A stretch of DNA of 64,000 nucleotides from Streptomyces sp. NBC_00708 (lineage in GTDB: Bacteria > Actinomycetota > Actinomycetes > Streptomycetales > Streptomycetaceae), in assembly GCA_036226585.1 (NCBI GenBank), contig CP108997.1:1054001-1118000 (forward strand). The letters are read 5' to 3'. Positions 1 to 9,253 of the stretch are shown piece by piece. Under the pieces are notes generated by a model, which worked only from the letters and a program-made list of their open reading frames with translations, had not been told where the DNA came from and made no database searches. Within the stretch, counting starts at the first letter, position 1. The number at the start of each line of letters is the position of its first letter. Position numbers and translations under genes: made by a program.

Positions 1-1192
1 CCAGGACACCCTTGTGGTTCTGCGCCCAGCCCGGCAGGCCGAGGCTGCCGGACTTCTTCTCGGCCACCTTGGCGGTCGTGCCCTTGGCGACACCGAGCTT
101 GGTGTCGATGGAGGCGTACACGAGCCGGTTCGGCGTGCCCTCCGGGATGATCAGAAGATTCTGGCTCTTCGGGTCGACCATCATCTTCACGGCCTCGGAC
201 GCCGACATCTCCGAGTGGAGGAGATAGACCCCGGCCTGGATCGACTTGCCCTTCGGGTTCTCGTTCTGCGCCGAGACGAAGGCGTCGACGCTCTTCACGA
301 CGCCGGCCTTCTTCAGGATGTTGCCGATGTCGTACCCGTACGCGCCCTTCGGGATCTCCACCTCGACCGAGCCGGAGCCGCTGCCCGAGTAGTCGGGGGC
401 GGGGCCGAACCTGTCCTTGTAGAAGGAGTACCCGAAGTAGCCCGCTCCGCCGACGCCGGCGACCAGGACGAGGGAGACGACCAGGCACGCGCAGCCGCTG
501 CGGCCCTTCTTCTTCTTGCCCTTGCCGCGGCGCTCGCCCCCGTCCCCGCGCCGGGAGCCCCGGGAGTCGTCGTCGTACTCGTCGTCGTAGTCGTCGTCCT
601 TCGGACCCTTGCCGTCCTTCTCGTCGACACCCGTGAAGAAGGGGTGCGTCTCCTCCGGCGGCTCCTCGGGGTCCCAGTCCGGGGCCGGCTCCGGCGCCGG
701 GGCGGCCTCGCGGCGGCCCGGGGGCTGCGGGGGCGGGTAGGCGTCAGGGGTGCCGTAGTAGTCGTTCGTCTCGCCGTAGCCGTACGTGGCGACGGGCTGG
801 CCCTCGTACGGCGGCATCGCCTGCTGGCCGGTGTCCCAGCCGGTGTCGTAGCCGGGCTGCTGGGGCTGCTGGCCGTACGGGTCCTGCGGCTGCTGCTGCC
901 CGTACGCCTGCTGCTGGTACTGCTGCTGGGCGTACGGGTCCTGCTGCTGGTGCTGGGGATACTGCGGCTGCTGCGGCTGCTGCGCGTAGGGGTCGTGCGG
1001 CTGCTGCTGGTGCTGCTGCTGGTACGGGTCGTACTGGCCCTGCGGGTACTGCTGCCGGCCGTCGTACTGGTTCTGGCCGTCGTACTGGTTCTGGCCGTGG
1101 GCAGGCTGCTGGCCGCCCCATCCCTGGTCCCCGTACAAGGGGTCCTCGGGATGCCATGGTTCGGAGCCGGGGCCCCGGCCATACTCAGTCAT
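1..1192 (-). CDS. mltG: Endolytic transglycosylase MltG, 3' part outside window
   Basis: Membrane-anchored lytic transglycosylase that cleaves nascent peptidoglycan glycan strands. The N-terminal ~190 residues are cytoplasmic, rich in Gln, Tyr, Pro and Asp with repeated DPYGQQ-like units, then an acidic stretch and a Lys-rich patch (KKKKGRSG) precede a single membrane helix (about residues 226-250). After it begins a LysM-like segment (VEIPKGAYGYDIGNILKKAG) and the start of the YceG fold, cut by the window edge; the catalytic Glu is not in view. Start ATG gives MTEYGRG. It is the last visible gene of the alaS-ruvX operon, as in other Streptomyces. Family assignment is from the MltG-like region after the helix. 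Confidence 0.85.
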   Translation of the reverse strand, partial: MTEYGRGPGSEPWHPEDPLYGDQGWGGQQPAHGQNQYDGQNQYDGRQQYPQGQYDPYQQQHQQQPHDPYAQQPQQPQYPQHQQQDPYAQQQYQQQAYGQQQPQDPYGQQPQQPGYDTGWDTGQQAMPPYEGQPVATYGYGETNDYYGTPDAYPPPQPPGRREAAPAPEPAPDWDPEEPPEETHPFFTGVDEKDGKGPKDDDYDDEYDDDSRGSRRGDGGERRGKGKKKKGRSGCACLVVSLVLVAGVGGAGYFGYSFYKDRFGPAPDYSGSGSGSVEVEIPKGAYGYDIGNILKKAGVVKSVDAFVSAQNENPKGKSIQAGVYLLHSEMSASEAVKMMVDPKSQNLLIIPEGTPNRLVYASIDTKLGVAKGTTAKVAEKKSGSLGLPGWAQNHKGVL

Positions 1193-1287
1193 CGATCCCC
1201 TTGAGCCGCGAGACGATGTTCCGCCTCTTTGCTGTGCGGTGTTTGTTCGAACACCGCCGCATCGCGCGGAACGTTACCGTATTGCGA

Positions 1288-1773
1288 TCAGACCACCACT
1301 TCGACGCCTTCGCCCGGTGGATGGCCCGATGCGCGCTCGGACTCCAGAGCGTTCTGGAGGATCACCACAGCGGCAGCCTGGTCGATGACGGATCGGCCCT
1401 TTTTGGACTTCACGCCCGAGGCGCGCAGGCCCTGGCTGGCCGTCACTGTGGTCATCCTCTCGTCCAGCAGGCGCACCGGAATGGGTGCGACCGCTCGGGC
1501 GAGCACATCCGCGAAGGCGCGGACCTTGGCGGCGGCAGGGCCCTCGCCGCCGCCCAGGGAGCGTGGCAGGCCGACGACGACCTCGATCGGCTCGTACTCC
1601 GCGACGAGCTGTCCCAGCCGCCGGTGGGCGGCCGGGACATCGCGTCCCGGCACGGTCTCCACCGGCGTCGCGAGGATCCCGTCGGGGTCGCACGAGGCGA
1701 CCCCGATCCGGGCGTCCCCGACGTCGATCGCCAGCCGGCGACCGCGGCGCATCCGCGGCATGTCCGTGGTCAC
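1288..1773 (-). CDS. ruvX: Putative pre-16S rRNA nuclease / Holliday junction resolvase RuvX (YqgF)
   Basis: RNase-H-fold nuclease of the YqgF/RuvX family, implicated in 16S rRNA 5'-end maturation and first proposed as a resolvase. The 161-residue protein shows the expected acidic residues: D17 in strand 1 ([10 protein letters not shown]), E105 in LLDERMTT and D131 in SVIDQAAA. Length is typical. It begins with GTG inside the alaS stop (GTGA, four-base overlap), so it is translationally coupled to alaS, and mltG follows 95 bp later. The alaS-ruvX-mltG order is common in actinobacteria and firmicutes. The resolvase role is uncertain. Confidence 0.92.
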   Translation of the reverse strand: MTTDMPRMRRGRRLAIDVGDARIGVASCDPDGILATPVETVPGRDVPAAHRRLGQLVAEYEPIEVVVGLPRSLGGGEGPAAAKVRAFADVLARAVAPIPVRLLDERMTTVTASQGLRASGVKSKKGRSVIDQAAAVVILQNALESERASGHPPGEGVEVVV

Positions 1774-4439
1774 GCCGTCTCGGTGACGAGGCGTTCGACG
1801 GCGGCGACGGCGTCACCGATCGCCTCGGGGTTCTGGCCGCCGCCCTGGGCGACGTCCGGCTTGCCGCCGCCCCCGCCGCCGAGGGTCTTGGCGGCGGTAC
1901 GGACGAGGTCGCCGGCCTTGAGGCCGCGCTCACGGGCCGCCTCGTTGGTCGCGATGACGGTCAGCGGGCGCCCGTTGGCCGTCGTGAACAGCGCCACCAC
2001 GGCCGGGCGGCCCCCCTGGATGCGGCCGCGCACGTCGAGCACGAGCTTGCGCAGGTCGTCGGCGGAGGTGCCGTCCGGGACCTGGCCGGTGACCAGGGCG
2101 ACGCCCCGGACGTCCTTCGCGGAGTCGACGAGACCGGCGGCGGCCGCGAGGACCTTCTCCGCGCGGAACTTCTCGATCTCCTTCTCGGCGTCCTTCAGCT
2201 TGCCGAGCATGCCCGCGATCTTCTCCGGCAGCTCCTCGGAGCGGCCCTTGACCAGCTCCTGGAGCTGGGCGACGACCGTGTGCTCCTTGGCCAGGAAGTT
2301 GTACGCGTCGACGCCGACCAGGGCCTCGATGCGGCGCACGCCCGAACCGATGGAGGACTCACCGAGCAGCTTGACCAGGCCGAGCTGGGCGGTGTTGTGC
2401 ACGTGGGTGCCACCGCACAGCTCCTTGGAGAAGTCGCCGATGGTCACGACGCGGACCCGCTCGCCGTACTTCTCGCCGAACTCGGCGATCGCGCCCTGCT
2501 TCTTCGCGTCGTCGATCGACATGACCTCGGCCTGCACGTCGAGCTCGCGGGCCAGGACCTCGTTGATCTTCTGCTCGACGTCGGTGAGGACCGTGCCGGG
2601 GACGGCGGCGGGCGAGCCGAAGTCGAAGCGGAAGCGGCCCGGCGAGTTCTCCGAGCCGGCCTGGGCGGCCGTCGGGCCGAGCGCGTCGCGCAGTGCCTGG
2701 TGCGTGAGGTGCGTGGCGCTGTGGGCGCGGGCGATGGCGCGGCGGCGGGCGGAGTCGATGGCGGCGTAGGCGGTGGCGCCGACCGTCACCTCGCCGACCT
2801 GGACGGAGCCCTTGTGCACGGAGACGCCCGGGACCGGCTGCTGGACGTCGCGCACGACGATGACGGCGCCGCTGTCGAGCCGGATGCGGCCCTGGTCGGC
2901 GAGCTGGCCGCCGCCCTCGGCGTAGAACGGGGTGCGGTCGAGGACGACCTCGACCTCGTCGCCCTCGGTGGCGGCGGGCGAGGGGACGCCGTCGACGAGG
3001 AGGCCGACGATCGTCGACTCGCCCTCGGTCATGGTGTAGCCGGTGAACTCGGTGACGCCGGAGTTGTCGGCGACCTCGCGGTACGCGGACAGGTCGGCGT
3101 GGCCGGTCTTCTTGGCCTTGGCGTCGGCCTTGGCCTTGGCGCGCTGCTCCTGCATGAGGCGGCGGAACCCGTCCTCGTCCACGGAGAGCCCCTGCTCGGC
3201 GGCCATCTCCAGGGTGAGGTCGATCGGGAAGCCCCAGGTGTCGTGGAGCAGGAACGCCTTGTCACCGGCGATGACCGTGCCACCGGCGGCCCTGGTCTCG
3301 GTGACGGCGGTCTCCAGGATGTTGGTGCCGCCCTTGAGGGCCTTGAGGAAGGCGGCTTCCTCGGCGAGCGCGACGGTCTCGATGCGCTTGCGGTCGGTGA
3401 TCAGCTCCGGGTACTGCTGCCCCATCGTGTTGATCACGACGTCGACCAGCTCGTTGACGACGGAACCGGTGGCGCCCATCAGGCGCATGTTGCGGATGGC
3501 GCGGCGCATGATGCGGCGCAGCACATAGCCGCGGCCCTCGTTGCCGGGGGTGACGCCGTCGCCGATGAGCATGACGGAGGTGCGGATGTGGTCGGCGACC
3601 ACGCGCAGCGAGACGTCGGTGGCGTCGGCCGCGCCGTAGCGCACACCGGTCAGCTCGGTGGCCCGGTCCATGACGACGCGCAGGGTGTCGGTCTCGTACA
3701 TGTTCCGCACGCCCTGCAGGATCATCGCGAGGCGTTCGAGGCCGAGGCCGGTGTCGATGTTCTTGGACGGCAGGTCGCCGAGGATCGGGAAGTCGTCCTT
3801 GCCGTCGCCGGCGCCGCGCTCGTACTGCATGAAGACCAGGTTCCAGATCTCCACGTACCGCTCGTCGTTGACGGCCGGGCCGCCCTCGACGCCGAACTCG
3901 GGGCCGCGGTCGTAGTTGATCTCGGAGCACGGGCCGCACGGGCCGGGGACGCCCATGGACCAGAAGTTGTCCTTCTTGCCCAGGCGCTGGATGCGCTCGG
4001 CCGGGACACCGATCTTGTCGCGCCAGATGGCCTCGGCCTCGTCGTCGTCCAGGTAGACGGTGATCCACAGGCGCTCGGGGTCGAGCCCGAAGCCGCCGTC
4101 CGCCACGGAGCTGGTGAGCAGCTCCCAGGCGTACTCGATGGCGCCTTCCTTGAAGTAGTCGCCGAACGAGAAGTTGCCGCACATCTGGAAGAACGTGCCG
4201 TGCCGGGTGGTCTTGCCGACCTCCTCGATGTCCGGCGTACGCACGCACTTCTGCACGCTGGTGACGCGCGGGGCGGGCGGCTTGACCTCACCGAGGAAAT
4301 AGGGCTTGAACGGCACCATGCCGGCGGGGACCAGCAGCAGAGTCGGGTCGTCCGCGATGAGCGACGCCGAAGGGACAACGGTGTGACCGCGCTCCTCGTA
4401 GAAGCTCAGCCAGCGGCGACGAATTTCTGCCGACTCCAT
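1770..4439 (-). CDS. alaS: Alanyl-tRNA synthetase
   Basis: Charges tRNA-Ala with alanine in the cytoplasm. The 889-residue product has the full family layout: an N-terminal class II catalytic domain, an editing domain whose zinc-binding motifs are visible as HSATH (about residue 570) and CGGTH (about residue 673), and a C-terminal C-Ala domain with a coiled-coil stretch and a Gly-rich tail ([15 protein letters not shown]). Start ATG ([10 protein letters not shown]) overlaps by one base the stop of the upstream DUF6167 gene, and the stop overlaps ruvX. No T-box-like leader is visible, since the gene sits inside an operon. Confidence 0.98.
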   Translation of the reverse strand: MESAEIRRRWLSFYEERGHTVVPSASLIADDPTLLLVPAGMVPFKPYFLGEVKPPAPRVTSVQKCVRTPDIEEVGKTTRHGTFFQMCGNFSFGDYFKEGAIEYAWELLTSSVADGGFGLDPERLWITVYLDDDEAEAIWRDKIGVPAERIQRLGKKDNFWSMGVPGPCGPCSEINYDRGPEFGVEGGPAVNDERYVEIWNLVFMQYERGAGDGKDDFPILGDLPSKNIDTGLGLERLAMILQGVRNMYETDTLRVVMDRATELTGVRYGAADATDVSLRVVADHIRTSVMLIGDGVTPGNEGRGYVLRRIMRRAIRNMRLMGATGSVVNELVDVVINTMGQQYPELITDRKRIETVALAEEAAFLKALKGGTNILETAVTETRAAGGTVIAGDKAFLLHDTWGFPIDLTLEMAAEQGLSVDEDGFRRLMQEQRAKAKADAKAKKTGHADLSAYREVADNSGVTEFTGYTMTEGESTIVGLLVDGVPSPAATEGDEVEVVLDRTPFYAEGGGQLADQGRIRLDSGAVIVVRDVQQPVPGVSVHKGSVQVGEVTVGATAYAAIDSARRRAIARAHSATHLTHQALRDALGPTAAQAGSENSPGRFRFDFGSPAAVPGTVLTDVEQKINEVLARELDVQAEVMSIDDAKKQGAIAEFGEKYGERVRVVTIGDFSKELCGGTHVHNTAQLGLVKLLGESSIGSGVRRIEALVGVDAYNFLAKEHTVVAQLQELVKGRSEELPEKIAGMLGKLKDAEKEIEKFRAEKVLAAAAGLVDSAKDVRGVALVTGQVPDGTSADDLRKLVLDVRGRIQGGRPAVVALFTTANGRPLTVIATNEAARERGLKAGDLVRTAAKTLGGGGGGKPDVAQGGGQNPEAIGDAVAAVERLVTETA

Positions 4440-4792
4440 CAGTGGTCCTCATTCCGGTTGTACGAGTGGTAGGGGAGCTTGCGGTACGTGGCGGGCGCCG
4501 GGTGCGTCTCCGGCTCGGCCGCCTCGACGGCGAGGTGGCGCCGCGCGGGAAGTCCGGGGGCGGCGGGGGCCTCCAGGCCCAGCGCCTCGCCGAGTTCGGC
4601 CTCGCGCCTGACCATGCCCTCACGGACGTCCAGCGCGAAGTCCTTGAGCTTGTGACCGGCCACGATCGCCTTGTCCGCGGCCTGCGCCGCGAGGCTCTCG
4701 GGGGTCAGCTGCTTGATCTTCCGGTTGACCTTGGTGGTGGCCCACACCCCGGCGGCTGCGCCGGCGGTGAACCAGAACGTACGGCGGAACAT
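4439..4792 (-). CDS. DUF6167-type small membrane protein
   Basis: 117-residue protein of unknown function, conserved beside alaS in streptomycetes. One N-terminal membrane helix ([16 protein letters not shown]) is followed by a basic amphipathic segment ([14 protein letters not shown]) and a variable Pro/Ala-rich tail ending in HSYNRNEDH. Its stop shares one base with the alaS start, and the DUF948 gene lies 7 bp upstream, so it is an operon member. The DUF6167 name is from recollection of the family; function is unassigned. Confidence 0.8.
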   Translation of the reverse strand: MFRRTFWFTAGAAAGVWATTKVNRKIKQLTPESLAAQAADKAIVAGHKLKDFALDVREGMVRREAELGEALGLEAPAAPGLPARRHLAVEAAEPETHPAPATYRKLPYHSYNRNEDH

Positions 4793-4799
4793 CGCTGCG

Positions 4800-5255
4800 T
4801 CAGTCCTTAGATCCGCGGGAATTTCGGCCGTTGCGCTTCCTGCCGCGCGCCGACGGCACGGTCCGGCCGACGATCACCGCACGCCGGGACCGCGCCTCCG
4901 GTTCGGGGGCGGACTTGCGGCCGATGGCCTGCCGGACCCCGTATCCGAACGCCGCGACCTTGACCAGCGGGCCGCCGAAGGCGGAGGCGACCGTGGTGGA
5001 GAGCGCCGAGGCGTTGGAGGTGACTTCCTGCACGTCCGTCGCGATGGCGTCGACCTTGTCGAGCTGGGTCTGCGCGGAGCGTACGGTCGCGGAGGCGTCC
5101 GCGAGCAGGGGGACGGCCTGTTCGGTCACGTCCGCCACAAGTTTGGTGGTCGCCCTGAGCGTCTGGGCGAGCCTCACCAGCACGACGGCGAGGAACGAAA
5201 CCAGGATCGCCCAGAAGACGGCCACCAGAATCCCGGCCACCTCACCACCGGACAC
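4800..5255 (-). CDS. DUF948 domain-containing membrane protein
   Basis: 151-residue membrane-anchored protein. A single N-terminal helix (about residues 7-29) is followed by a heptad-like segment (TLRATTKLVADVTEQAVPLL) typical of DUF948, predicted coiled coil up to about residue 85, then a hydrophobic patch and a very basic tail (RKRNGRNSRGSKD). I chose the GTG that starts MSGGEVAGILVAV because the helix follows immediately; upstream in-frame codons read poorly. First gene of the DUF948-DUF6167-alaS-ruvX-mltG operon. Function unknown; DUF948 proteins are loosely linked to the cell envelope or stress. Confidence 0.8.
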   Translation of the reverse strand: MSGGEVAGILVAVFWAILVSFLAVVLVRLAQTLRATTKLVADVTEQAVPLLADASATVRSAQTQLDKVDAIATDVQEVTSNASALSTTVASAFGGPLVKVAAFGYGVRQAIGRKSAPEPEARSRRAVIVGRTVPSARGRKRNGRNSRGSKD

Positions 5256-5455
5256 AGTGCACCGCGCTCTCTGGCTTGTCGTTGTCTCTGTCTTGTTCTC
5301 CTGCTCTGCGGCGAGGGCCGTCGTGGCGGCCGGTCGCCTTCCCCCGAGCCTATCGCGCCGGGGCTCACGCCCCGCACCCCACGACCGGCCGGGCAACGGG
5401 AGTTCGGGCGACGAGATTGTACGGAGAGCTTTCAAGCCAGTACTCTGCGTGTTTC

Positions 5456-7687
5456 ATGCGACGCCCTCAGCGCCCCTCTCCGCCCGCCGACGACTCCGGT
5501 GCCCCGGCCGCCGGCCGCGACACCGGCGCGCTCCCCCACCCGGGCAATCTCCCTGCCGAACTGAACGACTTCGTGGGCCGCGAGAGCGAACTCGGCGCCC
5601 TGGCAAGGTCGCTGGAGGACTCCAGGCTCGTCACGGTCACCGGGGTGGGCGGCGTCGGCAAGAGCCGGCTGGTCACCAGAGCGGCGGCGCTTTTGGAGAA
5701 ACGGTACTGCGACGGGGTGTGGCTGGTGGAGCTGTCCACCGTCCACGACGCCGGACTGCTGGAACACGCCGTGGCAGCGGCGCTGGGCCTCACCGATCAC
5801 ACGGCCAGGCCGCCCCGCGCCGCCCTCGTCGAACACTGTGCCGGCCGCGACCTGCTGCTGGTCCTCGACGGCTTCGAACACCTGGTGGACGACTGCGCCG
5901 CGCTGGTACGGGAGCTGCTGCGCCGCGCCCCGAGGCTGCGGGTGCTCGCGGCGGGCCGGCTGCCGCTGGAGCTGGAGGGCGAGGCGGTGCATCCGCTCGC
6001 CACCATGACGGACGAGGACGCGCTCCGGCTGTTCGCCGAGCGGGCCGCCGGGGTGCGCCCCGACTTCCGGCTGACCGAGCGCAGCCGCGGCCCGGCCCTG
6101 GAGCTGTGCCGCCGCCTGGACGGGATTCCGCTGGCCCTGGAACTGGCGGCCGGACGGCTGCGGGTCCTGTCGACCGAGCAGGTGCTGCAACGGCTCGACG
6201 ACCGCTTCCGGCTGCTGACCGGCGGCAGCCGGGGCGCCCTGGACCGGCACCAGACGCTGCGCACGGCCATCGGCTGGAGCCATGAGCTGTGCGCCCCGCC
6301 GCAGCGGCTGCTGTGGGCCCGGCTCTCGGTCTTCGCCGGGCAGTTCGACCTGGAGGCCGTCGAGTACATCTGCAGCGGCCCGGAGCTGCCCGCCGACTCG
6401 GTGCTCGACGTGCTCTCCGGGCTGCTCGCGCAGTCCGTGGTGCTGCGCGAGGACTCCCCCGTCGGCACCCGCTACCGGATGCTCGACACCGTGCGCGAGT
6501 ACGGGGCCGAGTGGCTGGCCGCCACCGGGGACACCGACCGGCTGCGCCGGCGGCACCGCGACTGGTTCCTGGGCCTCGCGACCTGGTGCGAGCTGGACTG
6601 GTTCAGCCCCCGGCAGGCGGAGGTGGCGGCCCGGGTGGAGAGCGAGCTGCCGAATCTGCGCCGCGCCATGGAGTGCTCGCTGGAGACCCCGCAGGAGGCG
6701 CACCTGGCTCAGTACCTCGTGGGCACGCTGTGGTTCCTGTGGGTCGGCTGCGGACGGCTCTCCGAGGGCCGGCACTGGCTGGACCACGTCCTGGAGGAGG
6801 AGACGGCGTACGACTCCTCGCGGCTGAAGGCCCTGTGGGTGCTCGGGTACGTCGCGGTCCTCCAGGGGGACCCGGTGGGCGCGATCTCCGCTCTCACCGA
6901 GTGCCGCGAGGAGGCGGACGCGGCCGGCGACGCCACCGCTGCCGCGTACGCCGTGCACCGCACCGGCTGCCTGGCCCTGGTCACCGACGACATGGAGCGC
7001 GCCCGCGACCTGCTGGACGACGCGCTCGCCCGGTACCGGGAGCTGGGCGAGCTGAACAGCAACGTGCTGATGGCCCAGGTCGAACTGGCCATGTCCACGG
7101 GCTTCCTGGGGGACCCGGAGCGGGCGGTCGCGATCTGCGAGGAGGTCCGGGACATCTGCGAGGACCACGGCGAGCGATGGGCCCTGAGCTACGCGCTGTA
7201 CGTCCTGGCCTACGCCGCCCTGCAGCGCGGATTCCCGGAGCGGGCCCGGGAGCTGCTGGAGGAGTCGCTGTCCATCAGCCACTCCTTCCACGACCTGCTC
7301 GGCACCGTGCTCTCCCTGGAACTGCTGGCGCTCGTCACGGTGACCGAGGGCGACGCGGCCGAGGCGGCGCTGCTCCAGGGGGCCGCCGACCGGATCTGGC
7401 CGTCGGTGGGGCTGCCGCTCTTCGGTTCGGCGCACTACGGGGCGCCGAGGGCCCGCTGCGAGGAGCTGGCCCTGCGGGAGCTGGGCGCGACACGGTACGC
7501 GGCCGCTCTGGGCGCGGGCGGGGAGCTGGGGACGGACGCGGCGGTCGCGCGGTCGCTCCTGGCGAGGCCCGGCGGGCGCGGGCAGGGGGCGGCCGGTGCC
7601 GGGGAGCCGGCCGGGGCCCCGGTGCCCGCGCCCGGCAGAACGCGAAAGCCCGCCGCCTCCCCGGGAACCGGGAAGGGGCGGGCCTGA
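5456..7687 (+). CDS. STAND/AfsR-like NTPase lacking an HTH domain
   Basis: 743-residue protein resembling the ATPase half of LuxR/SARP-type regulators. The N-terminal ~30 residues are Pro-rich; an NB-ARC-like module follows with P-loop at residues 63-70 (GVGGVGKS), Walker B LLLVLDGFEHL, a DGIPLALELAAGRL signature and a winged-helix region ending YRMLDTVREYGAEWL. The remainder is helical-repeat (TPR-like) sequence. Where such regulators normally carry a LuxR HTH, this protein instead ends in a Gly/Ala/Pro-rich tail, and rpsD lies 28 bp beyond the stop, so no HTH can follow. Start ATG at MRRPQRPS, divergent from the alaS operon. Likely a signalling or scaffold NTPase; its effector is unknown. 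Confidence 0.8.
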   Translation: MRRPQRPSPPADDSGAPAAGRDTGALPHPGNLPAELNDFVGRESELGALARSLEDSRLVTVTGVGGVGKSRLVTRAAALLEKRYCDGVWLVELSTVHDAGLLEHAVAAALGLTDHTARPPRAALVEHCAGRDLLLVLDGFEHLVDDCAALVRELLRRAPRLRVLAAGRLPLELEGEAVHPLATMTDEDALRLFAERAAGVRPDFRLTERSRGPALELCRRLDGIPLALELAAGRLRVLSTEQVLQRLDDRFRLLTGGSRGALDRHQTLRTAIGWSHELCAPPQRLLWARLSVFAGQFDLEAVEYICSGPELPADSVLDVLSGLLAQSVVLREDSPVGTRYRMLDTVREYGAEWLAATGDTDRLRRRHRDWFLGLATWCELDWFSPRQAEVAARVESELPNLRRAMECSLETPQEAHLAQYLVGTLWFLWVGCGRLSEGRHWLDHVLEEETAYDSSRLKALWVLGYVAVLQGDPVGAISALTECREEADAAGDATAAAYAVHRTGCLALVTDDMERARDLLDDALARYRELGELNSNVLMAQVELAMSTGFLGDPERAVAICEEVRDICEDHGERWALSYALYVLAYAALQRGFPERARELLEESLSISHSFHDLLGTVLSLELLALVTVTEGDAAEAALLQGAADRIWPSVGLPLFGSAHYGAPRARCEELALRELGATRYAAALGAGGELGTDAAVARSLLARPGGRGQGAAGAGEPAGAPVPAPGRTRKPAASPGTGKGRA
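7648..7683 (-). terminator. Probable rpsD terminator inside the convergent gene's 3' end
   Basis: A GC-rich imperfect inverted repeat (GCCCGCC...GGCGGGC with an inner CCGGGAACCGG hairpin) lies just downstream of the rpsD stop. On the minus strand it is followed by GCTTTCGC, so it would serve rpsD; it also encodes the low-complexity tail of the STAND gene. Confidence 0.5.
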
Positions 7688-7715
7688 GCGCCGGTGAAGA
7701 GCGGCTACGCCTGGA

Positions 7716-8330
7716 TCAGCGGGCGTAGTACTCGACGACGAGCTGCTCGTCGCAGATCACGGGGATTTCCTTGCGGTTCGGGTCCCGGTCAAGGCGGAAG
7801 GCCAGGGCCTTCAGGTTCACCTGCAGGTAGCGCGGGGTCTCACCGTCGGTGTCGTAACCACCCTCGCGGGCCACCTGGAAGGGGACCTTGGAGCGGCTGC
7901 GCTCGCGGACCTGGACGACGTCGTCCGGGCGGACGCGGAACGACGGCTTGTCGACCTTGCCGCCGTTGACCTCGATGTGGCCGTGGACGACCATCTGGCG
8001 GGCCTGGTAGATGGTCCGGGCGATGCCCGAACGCAGGACCAGCGCGTCGAGACGGCGCTCGAGCTCGACGACGAGCGCCTCGCCCGTCTTGCCCTCGGCC
8101 TTCTTGGCGCGGTCGTAGGCACGCGCCATCTGGCGCTCGCTGATGTCGTACTGCGCACGCAGACGCTGCTTCTCCAGCAGACGGACCTTGTAGTCCGAGT
8201 TCTGCTTGCGGCCGCGGCCGTGCTCGCCCGGCGGGTAGGGGCGGGCCTCGAAGTACTTGACGGCCTTCGGCGTCAGCGCGATGCCGAGCGCGCGGCTCTT
8301 CTTGACCTTGGGACGCGACTGATTAGGCAC
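7716..8330 (-). CDS. rpsD: 30S ribosomal protein S4
   Basis: 204-residue S4, a primary 16S rRNA binder that nucleates small-subunit assembly. Start is GTG ([16 protein letters not shown]) behind a GGAGAAC ribosome-binding site. The RPYPPGEHG motif and the C-terminal S4 RNA-binding domain (about residues 94-160, [14 protein letters not shown]...[13 protein letters not shown]) are intact. It lacks the N-terminal Cys quartet of zinc-binding S4 forms. It stands alone rather than in the alpha (rpsM-rpsK-rpoA) operon, as is usual in Streptomyces. It diverges from the DUF2470 gene over a 56-bp gap that holds an iron box. Confidence 0.97.
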   Translation of the reverse strand: MPNQSRPKVKKSRALGIALTPKAVKYFEARPYPPGEHGRGRKQNSDYKVRLLEKQRLRAQYDISERQMARAYDRAKKAEGKTGEALVVELERRLDALVLRSGIARTIYQARQMVVHGHIEVNGGKVDKPSFRVRPDDVVQVRERSRSKVPFQVAREGGYDTDGETPRYLQVNLKALAFRLDRDPNRKEIPVICDEQLVVEYYAR

Positions 8331-8353
8331 GTTCTCCAGACCTCCGTTGTAGG

Positions 8354-8372
8354 TTAGGTTAGGCTCACCTTA
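8354..8372. promoter_or_regulatory. Iron box (DmdR/IdeR/DtxR operator)
   Basis: TTAGGTTAGGCTCACCTTA matches the actinobacterial iron-box consensus TTAGGTTAGGCTAACCTAA at 17 of 19 positions. It sits between divergent rpsD and the DUF2470 gene, ending only a few bases before the DUF2470 ribosome-binding site (AAGGAGA). An additional overlapping AGGTTAGG half-repeat lies at its left end. Iron-loaded DmdR would be expected to block the DUF2470 promoter. Whether it also affects rpsD is unclear. Confidence 0.85.
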
Positions 8373-8386
8373 CTCAAGGAGATCGC

Positions 8387-9220
8387 ATGTCTCGCCCTGG
8401 GAACACCACACACGTCACGGACAGCACAGACAGCATCGACGCAGCTGATGGCGTCGAGATGACGGAGGACCGATCAGATCGTGGTCAGCCGCGTCCCAGC
8501 GGGCTTGAAATCACACGGATGCCGTCAGCAGCCGAGCGCACACGAACTCTCGTACAGAGTACCTGCTCCGCGGTACTGCTCGTTCCCGGGCTGGAAACAA
8601 CGGGCTGGGACCAGCTCACACCGCTGTCCCGCGGCGTGGGTCCCGACGGCGACGTGTTCCTGGAGTTCCCCGCGGACTCGCCTGCCGTACGGGCCGCGAC
8701 ACACGCCCAGGACGACGAACTGCCGGCCGTGCTGGAGATCACGGACGTCGCCCCCGTCTCCGTACCCCACCGTATCCGCGGCCGCGCCCGGGTCAGCGGC
8801 TGGCTGACCTCCGTGCCCGGTATGGCGGGCCCCGGCAGGATGCTGCTGCGGCTGGAGACCGGGGAGGCCCACATCGACGACCTGTGGGGGGTGGAGTGCG
8901 TCGACGCGGAGGCCTTCCGCGACGCGGCCCCCGACCCACTGGCCGCCCACGAGACGGACCTGCTCCAGCATCTGTACGCGGGGCACGGCGAGGAACTGGC
9001 GACGCTGTGCGAACTGCTCGGCGAGCGCGCCGTGTGCACCTGCGCCGAGCACCGGCCGTCCGTGGTGCCGCTGGCGCTGGACCGGTTCGGACTGCGGGTG
9101 CGCTTCTGCGACCGGGACGGCGGCTGCTTCGACGCGCGCTTCGAGTTCCCCGAGCCGGTCCGCGACGTGGTCGAGCTCAGCCACGCCATGCACACCCTCT
9201 TCGCGGCGGCCGGGCACTGA
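8387..9220 (+). CDS. DUF2470 domain-containing protein under iron control
   Basis: 277-residue soluble protein. A Ser/Asp/Thr-rich start is followed by an FMN-binding split-barrel-like region (about residues 50-165: PDGDVFLEFPADSPAVRAA, ADELPAVLEITDVAPV-like strands) and a C-terminal DUF2470 domain (about residues 185-275, with ADHRPSVVPLALDRFGLRV-like core and a final VVELSHAMHTLF helix). DUF2470 is found with haem-oxygenase/HutZ-like and glutamyl-tRNA-reductase-binding proteins, so a haem or iron role is plausible. The strong iron box directly upstream supports induction under iron limitation. No signal peptide. A clear AAGGAG precedes the ATG. Confidence 0.8.
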   Translation: MSRPGNTTHVTDSTDSIDAADGVEMTEDRSDRGQPRPSGLEITRMPSAAERTRTLVQSTCSAVLLVPGLETTGWDQLTPLSRGVGPDGDVFLEFPADSPAVRAATHAQDDELPAVLEITDVAPVSVPHRIRGRARVSGWLTSVPGMAGPGRMLLRLETGEAHIDDLWGVECVDAEAFRDAAPDPLAAHETDLLQHLYAGHGEELATLCELLGERAVCTCAEHRPSVVPLALDRFGLRVRFCDRDGGCFDARFEFPEPVRDVVELSHAMHTLFAAAGH

Positions 9221-9253
9221 GGAGCCCCCGCGTCGAGACCGCCCGCGGCCGGG

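Noticed and set aside
1485..4472. Long plus-strand frame antisense to alaS
   Set aside because: Composition is Arg/Gly/Leu-rich with no family match, while alaS on the other strand is complete.
4800..5435. Longer DUF948 gene starting at 5435
   Set aside because: The extra 60 codons before the membrane helix look like non-coding translation; the GTG at 5255 fits the family.
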